Part shown: in pieces, positions 26,931 to 35,987 of the stretch
Numbering within the stretch: the stretch's first letter is position 1
How the letters are laid out: each line of letters opens with the position of its first letter
Assembly: GCA_963732595.1 (NCBI GenBank)
Contig: CAVSZZ010000002.1
Location: forward strand, 1 to 64,000
DNA length: 64,000 nucleotides
Reading direction: 5' to 3'
Source: JAFGXF01 sp963732595
Lineage (GTDB): Bacteria > Chloroflexota > Anaerolineae > Anaerolineales > Anaerolineaceae
The notes under the pieces: generated by a model
Database searches by the model: none
The model's input: only the letters and a program-made list of their open reading frames with translations
What the model was told of the DNA's origin: nothing
Position numbers and translations under genes: made by a program

Positions 26931-27647
26931 TCAGGTAGTTTCAAGAGCCCGTTTTTCCCACTCATTGACGTTTACACCCTTGATCAAAAGCCACAAGTAA
27001 AAGAGCATTTCTGCAACAAACGCAAACAGGCCAAAGATCGTCGTATCGAAGGTGGGAAAAAGAAAGAATAAAACCGCCAATCCCGTATAGCATAAACCTC
27101 CAAGCATCAACAAGATGCCCAGAATCTTGGGAAGAAAACCTGACTTGAAAACCAAATAACCTAGGAGAAGAATCCAAAAGGAAAAAAACTGGGGGATAAA
27201 TGTTCCATATTTGCGCAAATCGAGAAAGAACATCACCAGGGCATTCATTTGATCTGCTTTGAATGCTGTTAAATAACCAGCGCCACTCGATAGCAGCAGG
27301 ACAGCCAAATGATTAAGCTCATTGAGCATTGAGACAGGGACACAGACCAGATAGAATATAACCATAAGCGATGCAATGGTTTTGTTAACCGGTTTGAGTA
27401 ATTTGTATAGAATAAGCGGCAATAACATCAATAGCGTCTGGCGAATTAGATCACTCACCAGGGAGAGACGGAATAACGATTCAGAAGCCGCAATATTCCT
27501 GACGGTTGCCGCGGCGTCTCCCGGCACAATAATGCCCGGACGAATGAAAAGTTCAGCGGACATCCCCAGAAAAAATATGATCAGAAACACGAACGCTGCC
27601 ACTCTTGCGGTCTTTTGGGGCGAATTAATGCTTTCTTTGTGAGTCAT
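26931..27647 (-). CDS. DUF4386 family membrane protein
   Basis: A 238-residue integral membrane protein with six or seven helices. The start is the ATG at 27647 (CAGGAG site upstream); the longer frame to 27812 overlaps the previous gene's end. DUF4386 hallmarks are visible: ARVAAFVFLIIFFLGMSAELFIRP near the start, DLIRQTLLMLLPLILYKLLKPVNK, DLRKYGTFIPQFFSFWILLLGYLVFKSGFLPKILGILLMLGG. The function of the family is unknown. A close relative lies at 43452-44123, also in a LuxR-linked operon. Confidence 0.85.
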   Translation of the reverse strand: MTHKESINSPQKTARVAAFVFLIIFFLGMSAELFIRPGIIVPGDAAATVRNIAASESLFRLSLVSDLIRQTLLMLLPLILYKLLKPVNKTIASLMVIFYLVCVPVSMLNELNHLAVLLLSSGAGYLTAFKADQMNALVMFFLDLRKYGTFIPQFFSFWILLLGYLVFKSGFLPKILGILLMLGGLCYTGLAVLFFLFPTFDTTIFGLFAFVAEMLFYLWLLIKGVNVNEWEKRALETT

Positions 27648-27795
27648 TGAATTTCTCCTGTAATATAGGTTTTTTTTGGTAGTTGACCCTACCGTAAAGG
27701 TGAAGGGCTCTCCGCTCTCAGGAGTTGAGAGCCCTTCATTCAGGTAACAATCAGCGGGTGGGTAACTCCCCTGGGAATGGGCTGTTACACTTCGT

Positions 27796-28515
27796 TTAAT
27801 CCCTTTTAGCAAACAGGGCAGCGATCGCGGATGGATTGAATCCCTTCACGATCAGCCAGACTGCCATTACCATTTCCTGTGGCGCCAACACCATTTCCAG
27901 ATAAAACCCAATGCCGGGATCCATGCTAAAGAATTTCAACAGGGAGGAAGCCATATAGGTCACCACGCCGATAAAGCCCCAAACGGACAACCAGCGGGGG
28001 ATCAGCCGGGTGCGGTAGAAGGAGAGGTATATACACGTAGCCCCAATGAGGAAAAAGATGGGACCGACCGGAGCGAGGCGGCCTTGAAACCAATACAAGA
28101 CATTGCCCATGGACTGTAAAGCAGCCGAGTCGGCGCCAGCGGTTATGTATTCATTACCGAGTAAGACCAGTGCTAAAAAACCGAGGGTCGAAAGAAAATA
28201 AAAAGTTCCCTCCAATGCCCCACGGAAAAGGACCATCCCTGTCGCCAGTTCTTCGCTATCTTTTCTAAAGAGCGGATAGAGGAAAACCGTCATCGCCACC
28301 AGTGAAATCCCCATCATGAGGATTAAGAATGAACCCCCGGTAATCCGTGACGAATTGGCAGCAACCATGCCCAACAGATCCACACCAACAAGCGGTTTGC
28401 CGAAACTGAACGAGGAAAGCACTTCGCCGCCAATGACTCCGCTCAAAACACCAAAGACCGTCCCCAGGAAATAGAGGACACCTGCCATTACTGCATTCTT
28501 TCTGTATGTATTCAT
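27796..28515 (-). CDS. DUF4386 family membrane protein
   Basis: A 239-residue membrane protein starting at the ATG at 28515. It has a typical DUF4386 N-terminus (AVMAGVLYFLGTVFGVLSGVIGG), a central VLFRGALEGTFYFLSTLGFLALVLLG and the C-terminal LIPRWLSVWGFIGVVTYMASSLL ... EMVMAVWLIVKGFNPSA. The ending VKGFNPSAIAALFAKRD is shared with the gene at 44699-45466 (VKGFNPAAVASLSAKTETN), so the two are paralogues in different LuxR cassettes. It directly follows the small conserved protein gene and is the first large cargo of the first cassette. Confidence 0.87.
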   Translation of the reverse strand: MNTYRKNAVMAGVLYFLGTVFGVLSGVIGGEVLSSFSFGKPLVGVDLLGMVAANSSRITGGSFLILMMGISLVAMTVFLYPLFRKDSEELATGMVLFRGALEGTFYFLSTLGFLALVLLGNEYITAGADSAALQSMGNVLYWFQGRLAPVGPIFFLIGATCIYLSFYRTRLIPRWLSVWGFIGVVTYMASSLLKFFSMDPGIGFYLEMVLAPQEMVMAVWLIVKGFNPSAIAALFAKRD

Positions 28516-28579
28516 TTTTTTCTCCTTTTTTGAATAATTGATTAGTAAACACAAAAACAAATATTGAAATATTTACAAT

Positions 28580-28846
28580 TTACCCTCCTGTTTTTTCCTG
28601 GCCAGGATTAATAAAATTTATCGAGACCAAAGTCATGCCCAAATCACGCACTTTTTTAAGCAAGCCATGCAACGCGGCCTGGTCGATCACCGTACCGGTC
28701 AAAAGCGTGTTGCCGTTGGCTTCCAGCGTGATGGTCAGGCCTTCAAACCATTCGGCCCAGCGGTCATCCAGGTGTCCCTTGAGGCGGATTTCGTAGCACG
28801 TATGCTGGTTGTGTTGTTCGTCGAATGTTTGTTTGTCACACATCAT
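28580..28846 (-). CDS. Small conserved protein of the LuxR cassette (copy 1)
   Basis: An 88-residue soluble protein. The core CYEIRLKGHLDDRWAEWFEGLTITLE, then TLLTGTVIDQAALHGLLKKVRDLGM, is repeated with few changes in the proteins at 37627 and 45617. No known domain is recognised; the alternating beta-helix pattern suggests a compact alpha/beta fold. In all three loci the gene is the first one after the conserved promoter and lies right after a MalT/LuxR gene. It could sense, modulate or report on the regulator's signal (inference). Confidence 0.8.
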   Translation of the reverse strand: MMCDKQTFDEQHNQHTCYEIRLKGHLDDRWAEWFEGLTITLEANGNTLLTGTVIDQAALHGLLKKVRDLGMTLVSINFINPGQEKTGG

Positions 28847-28884
28847 GCGTCTCGCGTTTGTCTTTTCGTTGTTTATCTACCAAA

Positions 28885-28942
28885 AGGATAATGCCCGATA
28901 ATGTGAGATGTCATCACATTTTGATGTGACCAATGCTGTGAT
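28885..28942 (-). promoter_or_regulatory. Promoter and operator of LuxR cassette 1
   Basis: Read leftward: -35 ATGACA at 28909-28914, 18-bp spacer, -10 TATCCT at 28885-28890. Overlapping and upstream of the -35 lies the inverted repeat TCACAT-N4-ATGTGA (28914-28929), then a further half-site whose GTGA core lies 12 bp beyond (28938-28941). Three other sites in the window share this exact layout. The arrangement, with an activator site abutting -35, fits a MalT-type activator; E. coli MalT boxes likewise lie just upstream of -35. Confidence 0.75.
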
Positions 28943-28962
28943 TTTTAGTGAAAAACAAAAAT

Positions 28963-28995
28963 CCCCGGCAGGTGGTTTGATGACACCTGTCGGGG
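28963..28995 (-). terminator. Rho-independent terminator of LuxR gene 1
   Basis: A 12-bp stem (CCCCGGCAGGTG / CACCTGTCGGGG, one G-T pair) is followed in the leftward direction by TTTTTGTTTTT. It lies 23 bp after the LuxR stop and just before the cassette promoter, separating regulator and target transcription. Confidence 0.88.
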
Positions 28996-29018
28996 TTGCA
29001 GTTGGGTTTTTGAGTCAG

Positions 29019-31751
29019 TTAGAACAGATCAAGTTCCTCGGCTCGGTGGACAGCCGCCCGGCGTGTTTTGACCCCCAGCTTATTGAAAATGCTTTTGGTG
29101 TGGGTGCGAAAGGTGTTGAGAGAGACGATTAATTGCCTTGAAATTTCCGGACCGCTTAATTCGCTTCGCAGCAGCTTGAGCACTTCCAGCTCACGTTCGC
29201 TCAGCGGCTCTATCAGATCTGATTTTTGATGGATAAGGTCTGATTTTGGCACAGCCACCGTTTGTGTAAATGCAGCCAGGAGTTTGTCCACATAATCGCT
29301 CAGCGGATGATCTCGATTGCACGATAGTTTTTCGATCAACGATCGCATTGCTTCGCCTTCGTCCACAAAGATGCGGACGTAACCCTCCGGCTCAGCCAGG
29401 GTCAAGGCACGTTCCAGGGAAACGAGAGCAAGGGGCAAGTTACCCTGCGCATCGTGAGCGAGCGCTTGCAGCACAAGAATTTCGATCACACTACCCTTCC
29501 TGCCATCTTCTTCTGCCGCTTGCAGGAGTCGCTCCAGTAGTTCTTGTGCGTCATGAATAGAACCATTTGCGGGACTCCTCTTTTCCTGGGTGATGAGTAT
29601 TCTCGCCAGGGTCATATGCTCGAACTCGTGCAAGTAGCTGAGCTCATCATCAACAGATAGATCCCTTGTACGTACCCAATCCAGGGCTTCAGCTATTTTG
29701 CCCTGTGCAATCCATATACGGGTCTTCAATGCTGCTATTGGGCGTATGATGGGCACAGGGGTTCTAACAAATCGTCGTTCCGCCTCTTCGAGCAGATCAA
29801 GTGCACCATCCAGGTCTCCCTTTGTCTCATGTAGTCGAGCCTGGGCAATATACCAGCGATGCTGCCAATCTGGTAATTCAACTTGTTCACCCAGCTTCTT
29901 GCATGTCAGCAAATCTTGTGCGGCATCTTCCAGATCGCCTCTTTCACAGTGCAACTCACTTATTCCTGAATACAGGTACTCTGTTCCCAGAGGCATTGGC
30001 TCACCGTGTTCCAGCACAAGATTTATTGCTTTCTCATATATACTTAATGCCGTGTTGAGCTGGCCTTGCGCCAATTTTATGCCAGCCAGGACAAAATTTC
30101 CGGAGATTGCAGCATAGGGATCGGCCATCGCCAGTCCTTCGGATAAGGCTCGGTAGGCGGCATCCAATTTTCCGCTGGCATACTGGGCGAGTCCCATAAG
30201 AGACAATGCTGCTTCTCGCCATTGTGAATCTCCATCTGGCGAGAGGTCGAGCATGCGTTGAGTGTACTTGATGGTGCCGGAAATATCGCCGATGGCTTGG
30301 GCATGGTAGGCGCGAGCGGTGGCTAACACTACAGGCAGCGATTTAAACTTCTTTTCATCTACAACGACCATTTCAATTGATGAGGCATCTGATTTCTCAC
30401 CTGTGACAGTTGTCGGTTCCAGCCAATATTCCGCATCCTGCATTTTGGCTTCTGCAGCTTCCAGCTCGCCAGCATTCAAAAATGCCCAGGCATAATTAAC
30501 ACAGAGCACAGGTCTTGCACGGATTATTTCTTCTGGAAGTTTCTTCAACCAGCCAAGCCACTTAATTGACTGAACATTCTCATTCATTGCTGGCCAATTC
30601 AACTCAGCCAGTTTCGCCACACGCTTGAAATCTTCCACAGCAAATGCGTGATGGATCGCATCCAACGGAAATCCATTCAGCTCATACCATTCGCTGGCCT
30701 GGATGTGCAACCCTGCGATTTCTCCTGGCACGAGATTTTGCCCCAGCCGTTTTCGCAATAGCTCGCCAAAGAGATGGTGATAACGATACCAGCGTCGTTC
30801 CTTATCCAGGGGGACAATGAACAGGTTGGCGCGTTCGAGATATTCCAGGGTTTCTTGTCCGGAAGCAGAGGAAGACCCTAAAACTGAGTCACACAGCGGT
30901 CCGCATAGACGGTCAAGGATCGATGTGCGCAGCAAGAATGTCTGGATGCTTTCAGACTGCTGCTGCAGGACTTCTTCAATCAGGTAGTCCAGTACGAAAA
31001 CATGGCTGCCGGTGAAGGCGCGAATGAACCCCGGGATGTCGCCCCGATCCTGCATGGAGATGGCTGCCATTTGCAGCCCGGCGATCCAGCCCTCGGTGCG
31101 GGCTTCCAATGCAGCGACTTCTCCATCCGAAAGGTCCAGGTCCATCACACGGTTGAGGAACTCGGAGGCTTCGGCGGGGGTGAAGCGCAGGTCCGCAGCT
31201 CGCAGTTCGGTCAGCTGCCCCTGGGATCGAAGGCGCGCCAGCGGCATGTCCGGATCCTCGCGGGTGGTGATGACCAGGTGCATCCTTTCGGGCATGTGTT
31301 GAAGCAGGAAGACCAGGGCAGCGTCAACGGGCTTGGAATCGAGCGCGTGGTAGTCGTCCAGGATGAGAAATATTTCCTGCGACAAGGCGCTCAGTTCATT
31401 CATTAAGGATGTCAGGAGGGTTTCGATCGGCGGGGGCTGTTGGGATGCGAGCAGGTTCAGCACCGTGCTGCCGGTATCCGGGGAGATTGTTTGCAAGGCA
31501 CTAATGAAATAGGTCAGAAAACGGGTGGGATCCCCATCGCCCTCATCCAGCGAAAGCCAGGCGACCGGCTGCTTGAATCCGGCGATCCATGCGCTCACCA
31601 GGGTGGTCTTGCCGAAACCGGCCGGGGCGGAGATGAGGATCAGCTTGCACCCCGAACCTTCGTTCAACCGTTCGACCAGGCGTTCACGCACGACCAGGTT
31701 GTGCCTGGCTGGCGGGATATACAGTTTCGTGGCCAGGATCGGGAACGGCAT
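29019..31751 (-). CDS. MalT-type LuxR family transcriptional regulator (copy 1)
   Basis: 910 residues. STAND ATPase domain at the N-terminus: Walker A SAPAGFGKTTLVSAW, then Walker B FLILDDYHALD and a TTREDPDMPLARLR sensor region. A long TPR-like helical region follows and presumably binds the inducer. The C-terminal LuxR HTH is EPLSERELEVLKLLRSELSGPEISRQL ... LNTFRTHTKSIFNKLGVKTRRAAV. MalT-like proteins oligomerise with ATP and inducer and activate transcription. I choose the ATG at 31751 because MPFPILATKLYIP aligns with both paralogues and because a -10 box lies six bases upstream. Its likely target is the promoter just downstream (28885-28942). Confidence 0.92.
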   Translation of the reverse strand: MPFPILATKLYIPPARHNLVVRERLVERLNEGSGCKLILISAPAGFGKTTLVSAWIAGFKQPVAWLSLDEGDGDPTRFLTYFISALQTISPDTGSTVLNLLASQQPPPIETLLTSLMNELSALSQEIFLILDDYHALDSKPVDAALVFLLQHMPERMHLVITTREDPDMPLARLRSQGQLTELRAADLRFTPAEASEFLNRVMDLDLSDGEVAALEARTEGWIAGLQMAAISMQDRGDIPGFIRAFTGSHVFVLDYLIEEVLQQQSESIQTFLLRTSILDRLCGPLCDSVLGSSSASGQETLEYLERANLFIVPLDKERRWYRYHHLFGELLRKRLGQNLVPGEIAGLHIQASEWYELNGFPLDAIHHAFAVEDFKRVAKLAELNWPAMNENVQSIKWLGWLKKLPEEIIRARPVLCVNYAWAFLNAGELEAAEAKMQDAEYWLEPTTVTGEKSDASSIEMVVVDEKKFKSLPVVLATARAYHAQAIGDISGTIKYTQRMLDLSPDGDSQWREAALSLMGLAQYASGKLDAAYRALSEGLAMADPYAAISGNFVLAGIKLAQGQLNTALSIYEKAINLVLEHGEPMPLGTEYLYSGISELHCERGDLEDAAQDLLTCKKLGEQVELPDWQHRWYIAQARLHETKGDLDGALDLLEEAERRFVRTPVPIIRPIAALKTRIWIAQGKIAEALDWVRTRDLSVDDELSYLHEFEHMTLARILITQEKRSPANGSIHDAQELLERLLQAAEEDGRKGSVIEILVLQALAHDAQGNLPLALVSLERALTLAEPEGYVRIFVDEGEAMRSLIEKLSCNRDHPLSDYVDKLLAAFTQTVAVPKSDLIHQKSDLIEPLSERELEVLKLLRSELSGPEISRQLIVSLNTFRTHTKSIFNKLGVKTRRAAVHRAEELDLF

Positions 31752-31763
31752 GAGCCAAGTATA
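31752..31763 (-). promoter_or_regulatory. Leaderless-type promoter of LuxR gene 1
   Basis: The -10 box TATACT (31758-31763) sits in the context CTGTATACTTG, with six bases between it and the start codon at 31751. Transcription would start at or next to the ATG, giving an mRNA with no 5' leader. The same string and spacing precede the other two LuxR genes. Confidence 0.65.
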
Positions 31764-31895
31764 CAGCACATCCCAATTTCAAACGTGGGAACGAAATCAA
31801 GGTGGGGCAGATGATTTTTTGTATGGAGATCCAGTATCAGAAAAGGTTGACCTTTCCAATAATCGTTGGAAAAGCGCCGCACGTGGTGAAAATGA

Positions 31896-31919
31896 AACTC
31901 CGAGATCGATCTCGGAGTT
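31896..31919 (-). terminator. Palindromic terminator after the Ig/TM protein gene
   Basis: A 24-bp perfect palindrome (half-arm AACTCCGAGATC) lies 5 bp past the stop at 31925, followed leftward by TCATTTT. It ends the ABC-transporter operon before the LuxR gene 1 promoter. Confidence 0.7.
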
Positions 31920-31924
31920 CTGTT

Positions 31925-32680
31925 TTACATGCTCTGGTATTTCGTGCTGTCCAGTTCCTTCTTCAGCTTTTCCTCTTCGGTCTCACCGACGGCGACCTGG
32001 CCGGCCTGGGCCTCTTTCAACTCGGCCCGCTCGGCTTCACGCAACGTTTCGATCGGCAGCGGCTTCACCAGGCTCACCTTTCCACAGAACGGACAGGCGA
32101 CCACCCTGGAAACTCCCAGGTTCGCAGAAATGAAAGGCAGGGAAAACGGGCGGTGACACTTCGGACAGATCGTGCCGCCGCGGACGCCATAGTTGCGTTC
32201 GGCGCCCAACGGCAGGTTGGTGTGTTTACCCCGGGTGAACAGAAATGGTATGAATACCGATCCAAGGAAAGCCAGTAAAACGACTCCCAGGACCGGGAAA
32301 AGGGATTTCCCGGCTGATTGAGCCGTGACGAAATTCGAGCTGATCTCGTTCGAGCGCAAGGATTGCCCATCCGAGGTGGTGCCGAGGGCATACAGCGTAT
32401 GCATACCGAGGCCAAAATCGTCCGTGTTGAACTGCAGGGAAAAATTGGCCTGGGAGCCCTCGCCGATCTTGGTATCGTCGATATAGAATTCGACTTTTAC
32501 CAGGTTCTCAGGACCCGAAACGCGCATCGTAAACAGGCCCTGGATATCTCCATTGAAACCACCGTACCCCCAGTCGCGCGCGAGGGATAATGTCAGCGCC
32601 CCAGACTGGGCGAAGACCGCGGTAACGGTCAGCAGGCTGATGGCCAGGACAAGCAGCAAGGGAAAACAGATTTTTTTCAT
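31925..32680 (-). CDS. Membrane protein with Ig-like domain and zinc ribbon
   Basis: A 251-residue protein with a signal peptide (LLLVLAISLLTVTAVFAQ). The extracellular beta-sandwich (LVKVEFYIDDTKIGEGSQANFSLQFNTDDFGLGMHTLYALGTT) has the pattern of Ig-like cadherin/big-type domains. One transmembrane helix (SLFPVLGVVLLAFLGSVFIPFLF) precedes a cytoplasmic zinc ribbon (CPKCHRPFSL ... ACPFCGKVSLV, CxxC pairs) and a charged coiled-coil tail (EEEKLKKEL). It follows the ABC-2 permease gene by 4 bp, so it probably works with that transporter as a sensor or partner (inference). Confidence 0.7.
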   Translation of the reverse strand: MKKICFPLLLVLAISLLTVTAVFAQSGALTLSLARDWGYGGFNGDIQGLFTMRVSGPENLVKVEFYIDDTKIGEGSQANFSLQFNTDDFGLGMHTLYALGTTSDGQSLRSNEISSNFVTAQSAGKSLFPVLGVVLLAFLGSVFIPFLFTRGKHTNLPLGAERNYGVRGGTICPKCHRPFSLPFISANLGVSRVVACPFCGKVSLVKPLPIETLREAERAELKEAQAGQVAVGETEEEKLKKELDSTKYQSM

Positions 32681-32683
32681 GGT

Positions 32684-33482
32684 TCACTTCCATCGAGTGA
32701 GGATTTGTTCACGCTGGAACACTTGGGTGGCCAGGTAAAGCAGCAATGCGTCAAGGACGAGCATCACGACCGCCACCCACGAGATAATGGTTTTATTCAA
32801 AACGAACAAGCCCGCGATCTGCCCGAAGAACCCACCCAACACGGGCACGATGATGACCATCGAGACCTGCTCGGCTACGCGCGGGTCGTTCACCCGCGAG
32901 GAGACCATCAGCGAAAACGCCACGGCCATCAGGGCCAGAAGCGGTCCAACAATGAAAACGGCGATCAGCCAGCGGGCGTCGAACAGGGCACTGATCAACA
33001 TCTTGTTGGCCACCATCAGCCAGGCACCCAACACGAACAGCCCGAAAGCCGCATAGGTGGCCAGCACCGCCGGGATGACGGTCGCCAGGCACTTGCCGAC
33101 CAGCAGTTCGCTCGTGGTGATGGGCGTGGCCAGCAGCGGCTCGAGGCTGCGGGTGGTCTTCTCGCCCACGATCGAATAGGCAGCCATGGTGACCGGGATG
33201 GCCACCGGGATGATCATGAACATCATCATGAACTGGCTCACCATGAAGACCTGGAAGCACTCGGCGCCGCTCAATCCCTCTGCGCACATACCCTGGGTGG
33301 CCTCGGAGGGCAAGCCTGTGAAGGTGGTACCCACCGCCTGCGAGGCACTGCGGGTGCGAATAGATGATGGCCAGCGGGATGACGGTCATCAACAGCGGCA
33401 GGAACGCCACGGTGAAGATCACCATGCGATTCTTGAAAACCTCCGCCCATTCCTTAAGAATGATTGTTACAATTTTATTCAT
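32684..33482 (-). CDS. ABC-2 type transporter permease, frameshifted
   Basis: The start MNKIVTIILKEWAEVFKNRMVIFTVAFLPLLMTVIPLAIIY (ATG at 33482) is in one frame. The remainder (QAVGTTFTGLPSEATQG ... FMVSQFMMMFMIIPVAIPVTMAAYSIVGEKTTRSLEPLLATPITTSELLVGK) is in another. The join is near 33350-33360, in a CACCCGCAG context, consistent with one lost base. About six helices and the EKTTRSLEPLLATPI motif are typical of NatB/YhaP-like ABC-2 permeases that export ions, peptides or antimicrobial agents. Three bases separate it from the ATPase stop. Confidence 0.85.
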
Positions 33483-33484
33483 CG

Positions 33485-34394
33485 CTATGCCGCCTTTACC
33501 AATTGCAAATACACATCTTCCAGCGAATGACGCAGTTCGCCGACGAACTGCACGTCTGCGCCGGCTTCCACCAGTGCCCGTACGACATCGGGATTGTGGG
33601 CTTCGGGATCGTCCAGCGTCACCACCAGCTTGTTCTCGACCAGCTTGACTTCCTGCGCAAAACCCAGCTTGCGGACAGCCGCCGAATGTTCCTCGGTGGC
33701 GGCGCGCAGGTGGAAGACCACCTTGCGCCCGAAGAGCGAGGCGCGCAGGTTGGCCGGGGTGTCCACCACCAGCAGGCGGGTCTTGAAGACACCGATCCGG
33801 TCGCACAGACGGTCGGCTTCGTCCAGGTTGTGGGTGCACAGGAAGATCGTCCGGCCTTCCTTTTTCAGTTCGGCGATGAAGTCGCGCACCAGGTGGGCGG
33901 CTTCCGGGTCGAGACCGGCAGTCGGTTCATCCAGGAAGAGGAGGCGCGGCTCATGCAGCAGGCAGCGGGCGATCGCCAGCTTCTGCTTCATGCCCTTGGA
34001 GAACGTGCCGGCCGCGTCGAAACGGCGCTCCCACAGGCCGAGCATCTTCAGGTATTTCTCCACCTGCCGCCGACACATCCCGCACCTCGTACAGCTCGGC
34101 ATAGATGCGCAGGTTGTACTCGGCTGACAGGTTGTCGTACATGCCGGGCGTCTCGGTCAGCACGCCGACCGTGCGGCGGATCTCGGTATCCTGCTTTCCG
34201 ACCGTGAACCCGGCCACGGTGGCCGTGCCGCTGGTCGGGGCGATCAGGCTGGTCAGCATGCGGACGGTGGTGGTCTTGCCGGCGCCGTTCGGGCCGAGGA
34301 AGCCGAAGACTTCCCCTTCGTTCACGTCCAGGTTGAGCCCGTCCACCGCCAGGGTCTCTTTGAAGCGTTTGGTCATGTTCTCGGTATGGATCAT
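33485..34394 (-). CDS. ABC transporter ATP-binding protein, frameshifted
   Basis: The N-terminal part (MIHTENMTKRFKETLAVDGLNLDV, Walker A GFLGPNGAGKTTTVRML, Q-loop region TETPGMYDNLSAEYNL) is in one frame. The C-terminal part (KMLGLWERRFDAAGTFSKGMKQKLAIARCLLHEPRLLFLDEPTAGLDPEAA, signature FSKGMKQ and Walker B) is in another. The join is near 34075-34090, around the codons for YELYEVRD. The C-terminal ~90 residues resemble the regulatory tail of NatA-type ATPases. It pairs with the downstream permease; a single-base indel is likely. Confidence 0.87.
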
Positions 34395-34408
34395 CTTTTC
34401 ACCATGGT

Positions 34409-35287
34409 TCAATTCTGGTAACGGGACTCATCCAGGTTTTCGGGGGTCTCCTCCACCGGCTGGATCGTTGCGATTTCAGGTAAGGGAACCGGAGCAGGTT
34501 CGAGGTTTGACATCGGTTCAGGCTGGCGCAGCAGGAAAATGATACCGACACTCACAACCGCAAAGATGCCAATCACACCTTCCAATTGGTAGACGGATAG
34601 GGAGGGCTGTAGAAAAACGACCAGGCCGTCCAGCAGGGCGTGATAGCCGATGGCGGCCAACAGCCAGGCGAACTTCTTGTGGGTAAAAGCCTGCATCACC
34701 ATGACCGCCATGGCGATCTGGCAGGGGAGGGTGAAGAAGCGTTCCAGCGCGCCAAGCAGGGTGGCGTACCAGGGAACAGATAAGGCCGCCGCCAGTTGGC
34801 TCTGGGCCAGTGCCACTTTATCGGCACCAACCAGTTGGGCCAGTTGTTCAGGCGTGGCATTGCTGAGCGCGACGATCTGGATGGCTGCATACGTTGCCAG
34901 CAAACCCACCAGAATCGCTTCCGTTCCGCCGTGCCCCGCCCCAAACAGGACCCCGCCCCGCCAGGACCGGGCATCCTTCAGCCAGAAGCGCAGCACGAGG
35001 TAGCGCGCCCCTTCCTCGAACAGACCGGCGCTCAAGCCCAGAAAAAGGGCCTTGATGAGCAGCTGCAGGCTGGGATGCAGGGAAGTAATTGCGAACTGGC
35101 CGAGGAGCGGGCTGACCAACCCGTTAAAAGGGATGTGGCCCACCTGGGAAAGGACGAATGTAGCCGCCCCGATCCACCAGACGCGCCAGCCCATTTTCCA
35201 GCGGCGCGTCAGGATGACCGCCAGGGCGATCGGCGCGGCGATCATCAGCAAACCATTCAGAATGTAAGTGACAGATAGTATATTCAT
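34409..35287 (-). CDS. YhfC-type glutamic intramembrane protease
   Basis: A 292-residue protein with seven or eight helices. The family pattern is visible: GLSAGLFEEGARYLVLRFWLK (EExxR), GAGHGGTEAILVG (second motif with H and E) and GYHALLDGLVVFL (HxxxD). YhfC and PrsW proteases are related to the CPBP superfamily and cut single-pass membrane proteins such as anti-sigma factors. The C-terminal ~50 residues are acidic and cytoplasmic. The gene is the first one behind the orphan LuxR-type promoter at 35355 and is followed directly by the ABC transporter genes. Confidence 0.82.
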   Translation of the reverse strand: MNILSVTYILNGLLMIAAPIALAVILTRRWKMGWRVWWIGAATFVLSQVGHIPFNGLVSPLLGQFAITSLHPSLQLLIKALFLGLSAGLFEEGARYLVLRFWLKDARSWRGGVLFGAGHGGTEAILVGLLATYAAIQIVALSNATPEQLAQLVGADKVALAQSQLAAALSVPWYATLLGALERFFTLPCQIAMAVMVMQAFTHKKFAWLLAAIGYHALLDGLVVFLQPSLSVYQLEGVIGIFAVVSVGIIFLLRQPEPMSNLEPAPVPLPEIATIQPVEETPENLDESRYQN

Positions 35288-35354
35288 TATTTATATCGTT
35301 TTCACAGCATACGAGCGCAGCAGCCTGGCACCCATTATATCGTTATCTGTCCAT

Positions 35355-35409
35355 AGGATATCGCCTGAGGTGGGTATGTGTCATCACATCATGATGTGAT
35401 TGAGGTGAT
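35355..35409 (-). promoter_or_regulatory. Orphan copy of the LuxR-cassette promoter
   Basis: -35 ATGACA (35379-35384), 18-bp spacer and -10 TATCCT (35355-35360), as in cassettes 1 and 2. The operator is a perfect 18-bp palindrome (35383-35400, half-arm ATCACATCA), and a further GTGAT half-site follows at 35405-35409, nine rather than twelve bases on. The half-sites match those of cassette 1, so LuxR copy 1 may control it in trans. It drives the YhfC-ABC operon. Confidence 0.7.
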
Positions 35410-35617
35410 GATTTTTGGAAAAAAAGACAGACGGTATGATGCCACCCGTCGGGATTTGGAGGTTAGTTGGAATGGATCGAATTCCCCGGCAAAGCGACCC
35501 ATTCACTGGCCAGCGTGTTCTCGCGGAAATCGATAGTGGTATAAATGAAATCCCGTTTCTGGAGCAGTACATAATAAAACCTCTTTAGCCGGCAACACCA
35601 CGAGAACATTATTTGGC
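35410..35617 (-). pseudogene. Decayed sequence, possibly with the end of a lost LuxR gene
   Basis: After a weak GACGG/CCGTC hairpin (35430-35450), a stretch at 35464-35490 resembles the last codons of the LuxR genes: AGTTGGAATGGATCGAATTC here against AGTTAGAACAGATCAAGTTC at 29018, both on the + strand. Upstream, frames encode pieces such as TTIDFRENTLASEWVALPG that I cannot assign. This is where a fourth LuxR gene would be expected, so it may have been deleted. Confidence 0.35.
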
Positions 35618-35980
35618 TCAAATCCAATTCCAAGCATACCAGATCGTGATCCCGTTAAACCCCATGTTGACTGCAAGCAGGAATTTGTCATATAAGGATG
35701 CGTAGGTGGGTAGGCCAACCAGGTTGAACAGGAAAAAGAAGGCTGCCACGATGATATTCACCCAGCGACTCACAGACTGGGGCAATATCAGGGTCAGGAA
35801 AACCATCAGGATGGGCGTCAACATTAGAACCGCAATCCCCAGCCAAACGGACTGGTTTAAATTCTTGTCGGCAATTGGTTTTTTCGCCAAGTCGCCGCTG
35901 CAGATGCGTAAGACATCACCATAAAGATAAATTAGCGTGACGACCACCCAGGTTGCGGAAAGAATAATTTTTGTATCCAT
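35618..35980 (-). CDS. DUF6326-like small membrane protein (copy 1)
   Basis: A 120-residue protein with four predicted helices. The start is the ATG at 35980 (AGGAGTAA upstream), 8 bp after the oxidoreductase stop; the longer frame to 36043 would overlap that gene. The pattern ILSATWVVVTLIYLYGDVLRI, SRWVNIIVAAFFFLFNLVGLP, ITIWYAWNW matches a small four-helix family I would call DUF6326-like. It is paralogous to 37044-37478. It is the last gene of the second cassette. Function unknown. Confidence 0.65.
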   Translation of the reverse strand: MDTKIILSATWVVVTLIYLYGDVLRICSGDLAKKPIADKNLNQSVWLGIAVLMLTPILMVFLTLILPQSVSRWVNIIVAAFFFLFNLVGLPTYASLYDKFLLAVNMGFNGITIWYAWNWI

Positions 35981-35987
35981 TGTTTTA

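Noticed and set aside
28580..31751. LuxR copy 1 as a quorum-sensing receptor
   Set aside because: The N-terminus is a STAND ATPase with TPR-like region, not an autoinducer-binding domain, and no LuxI is present.
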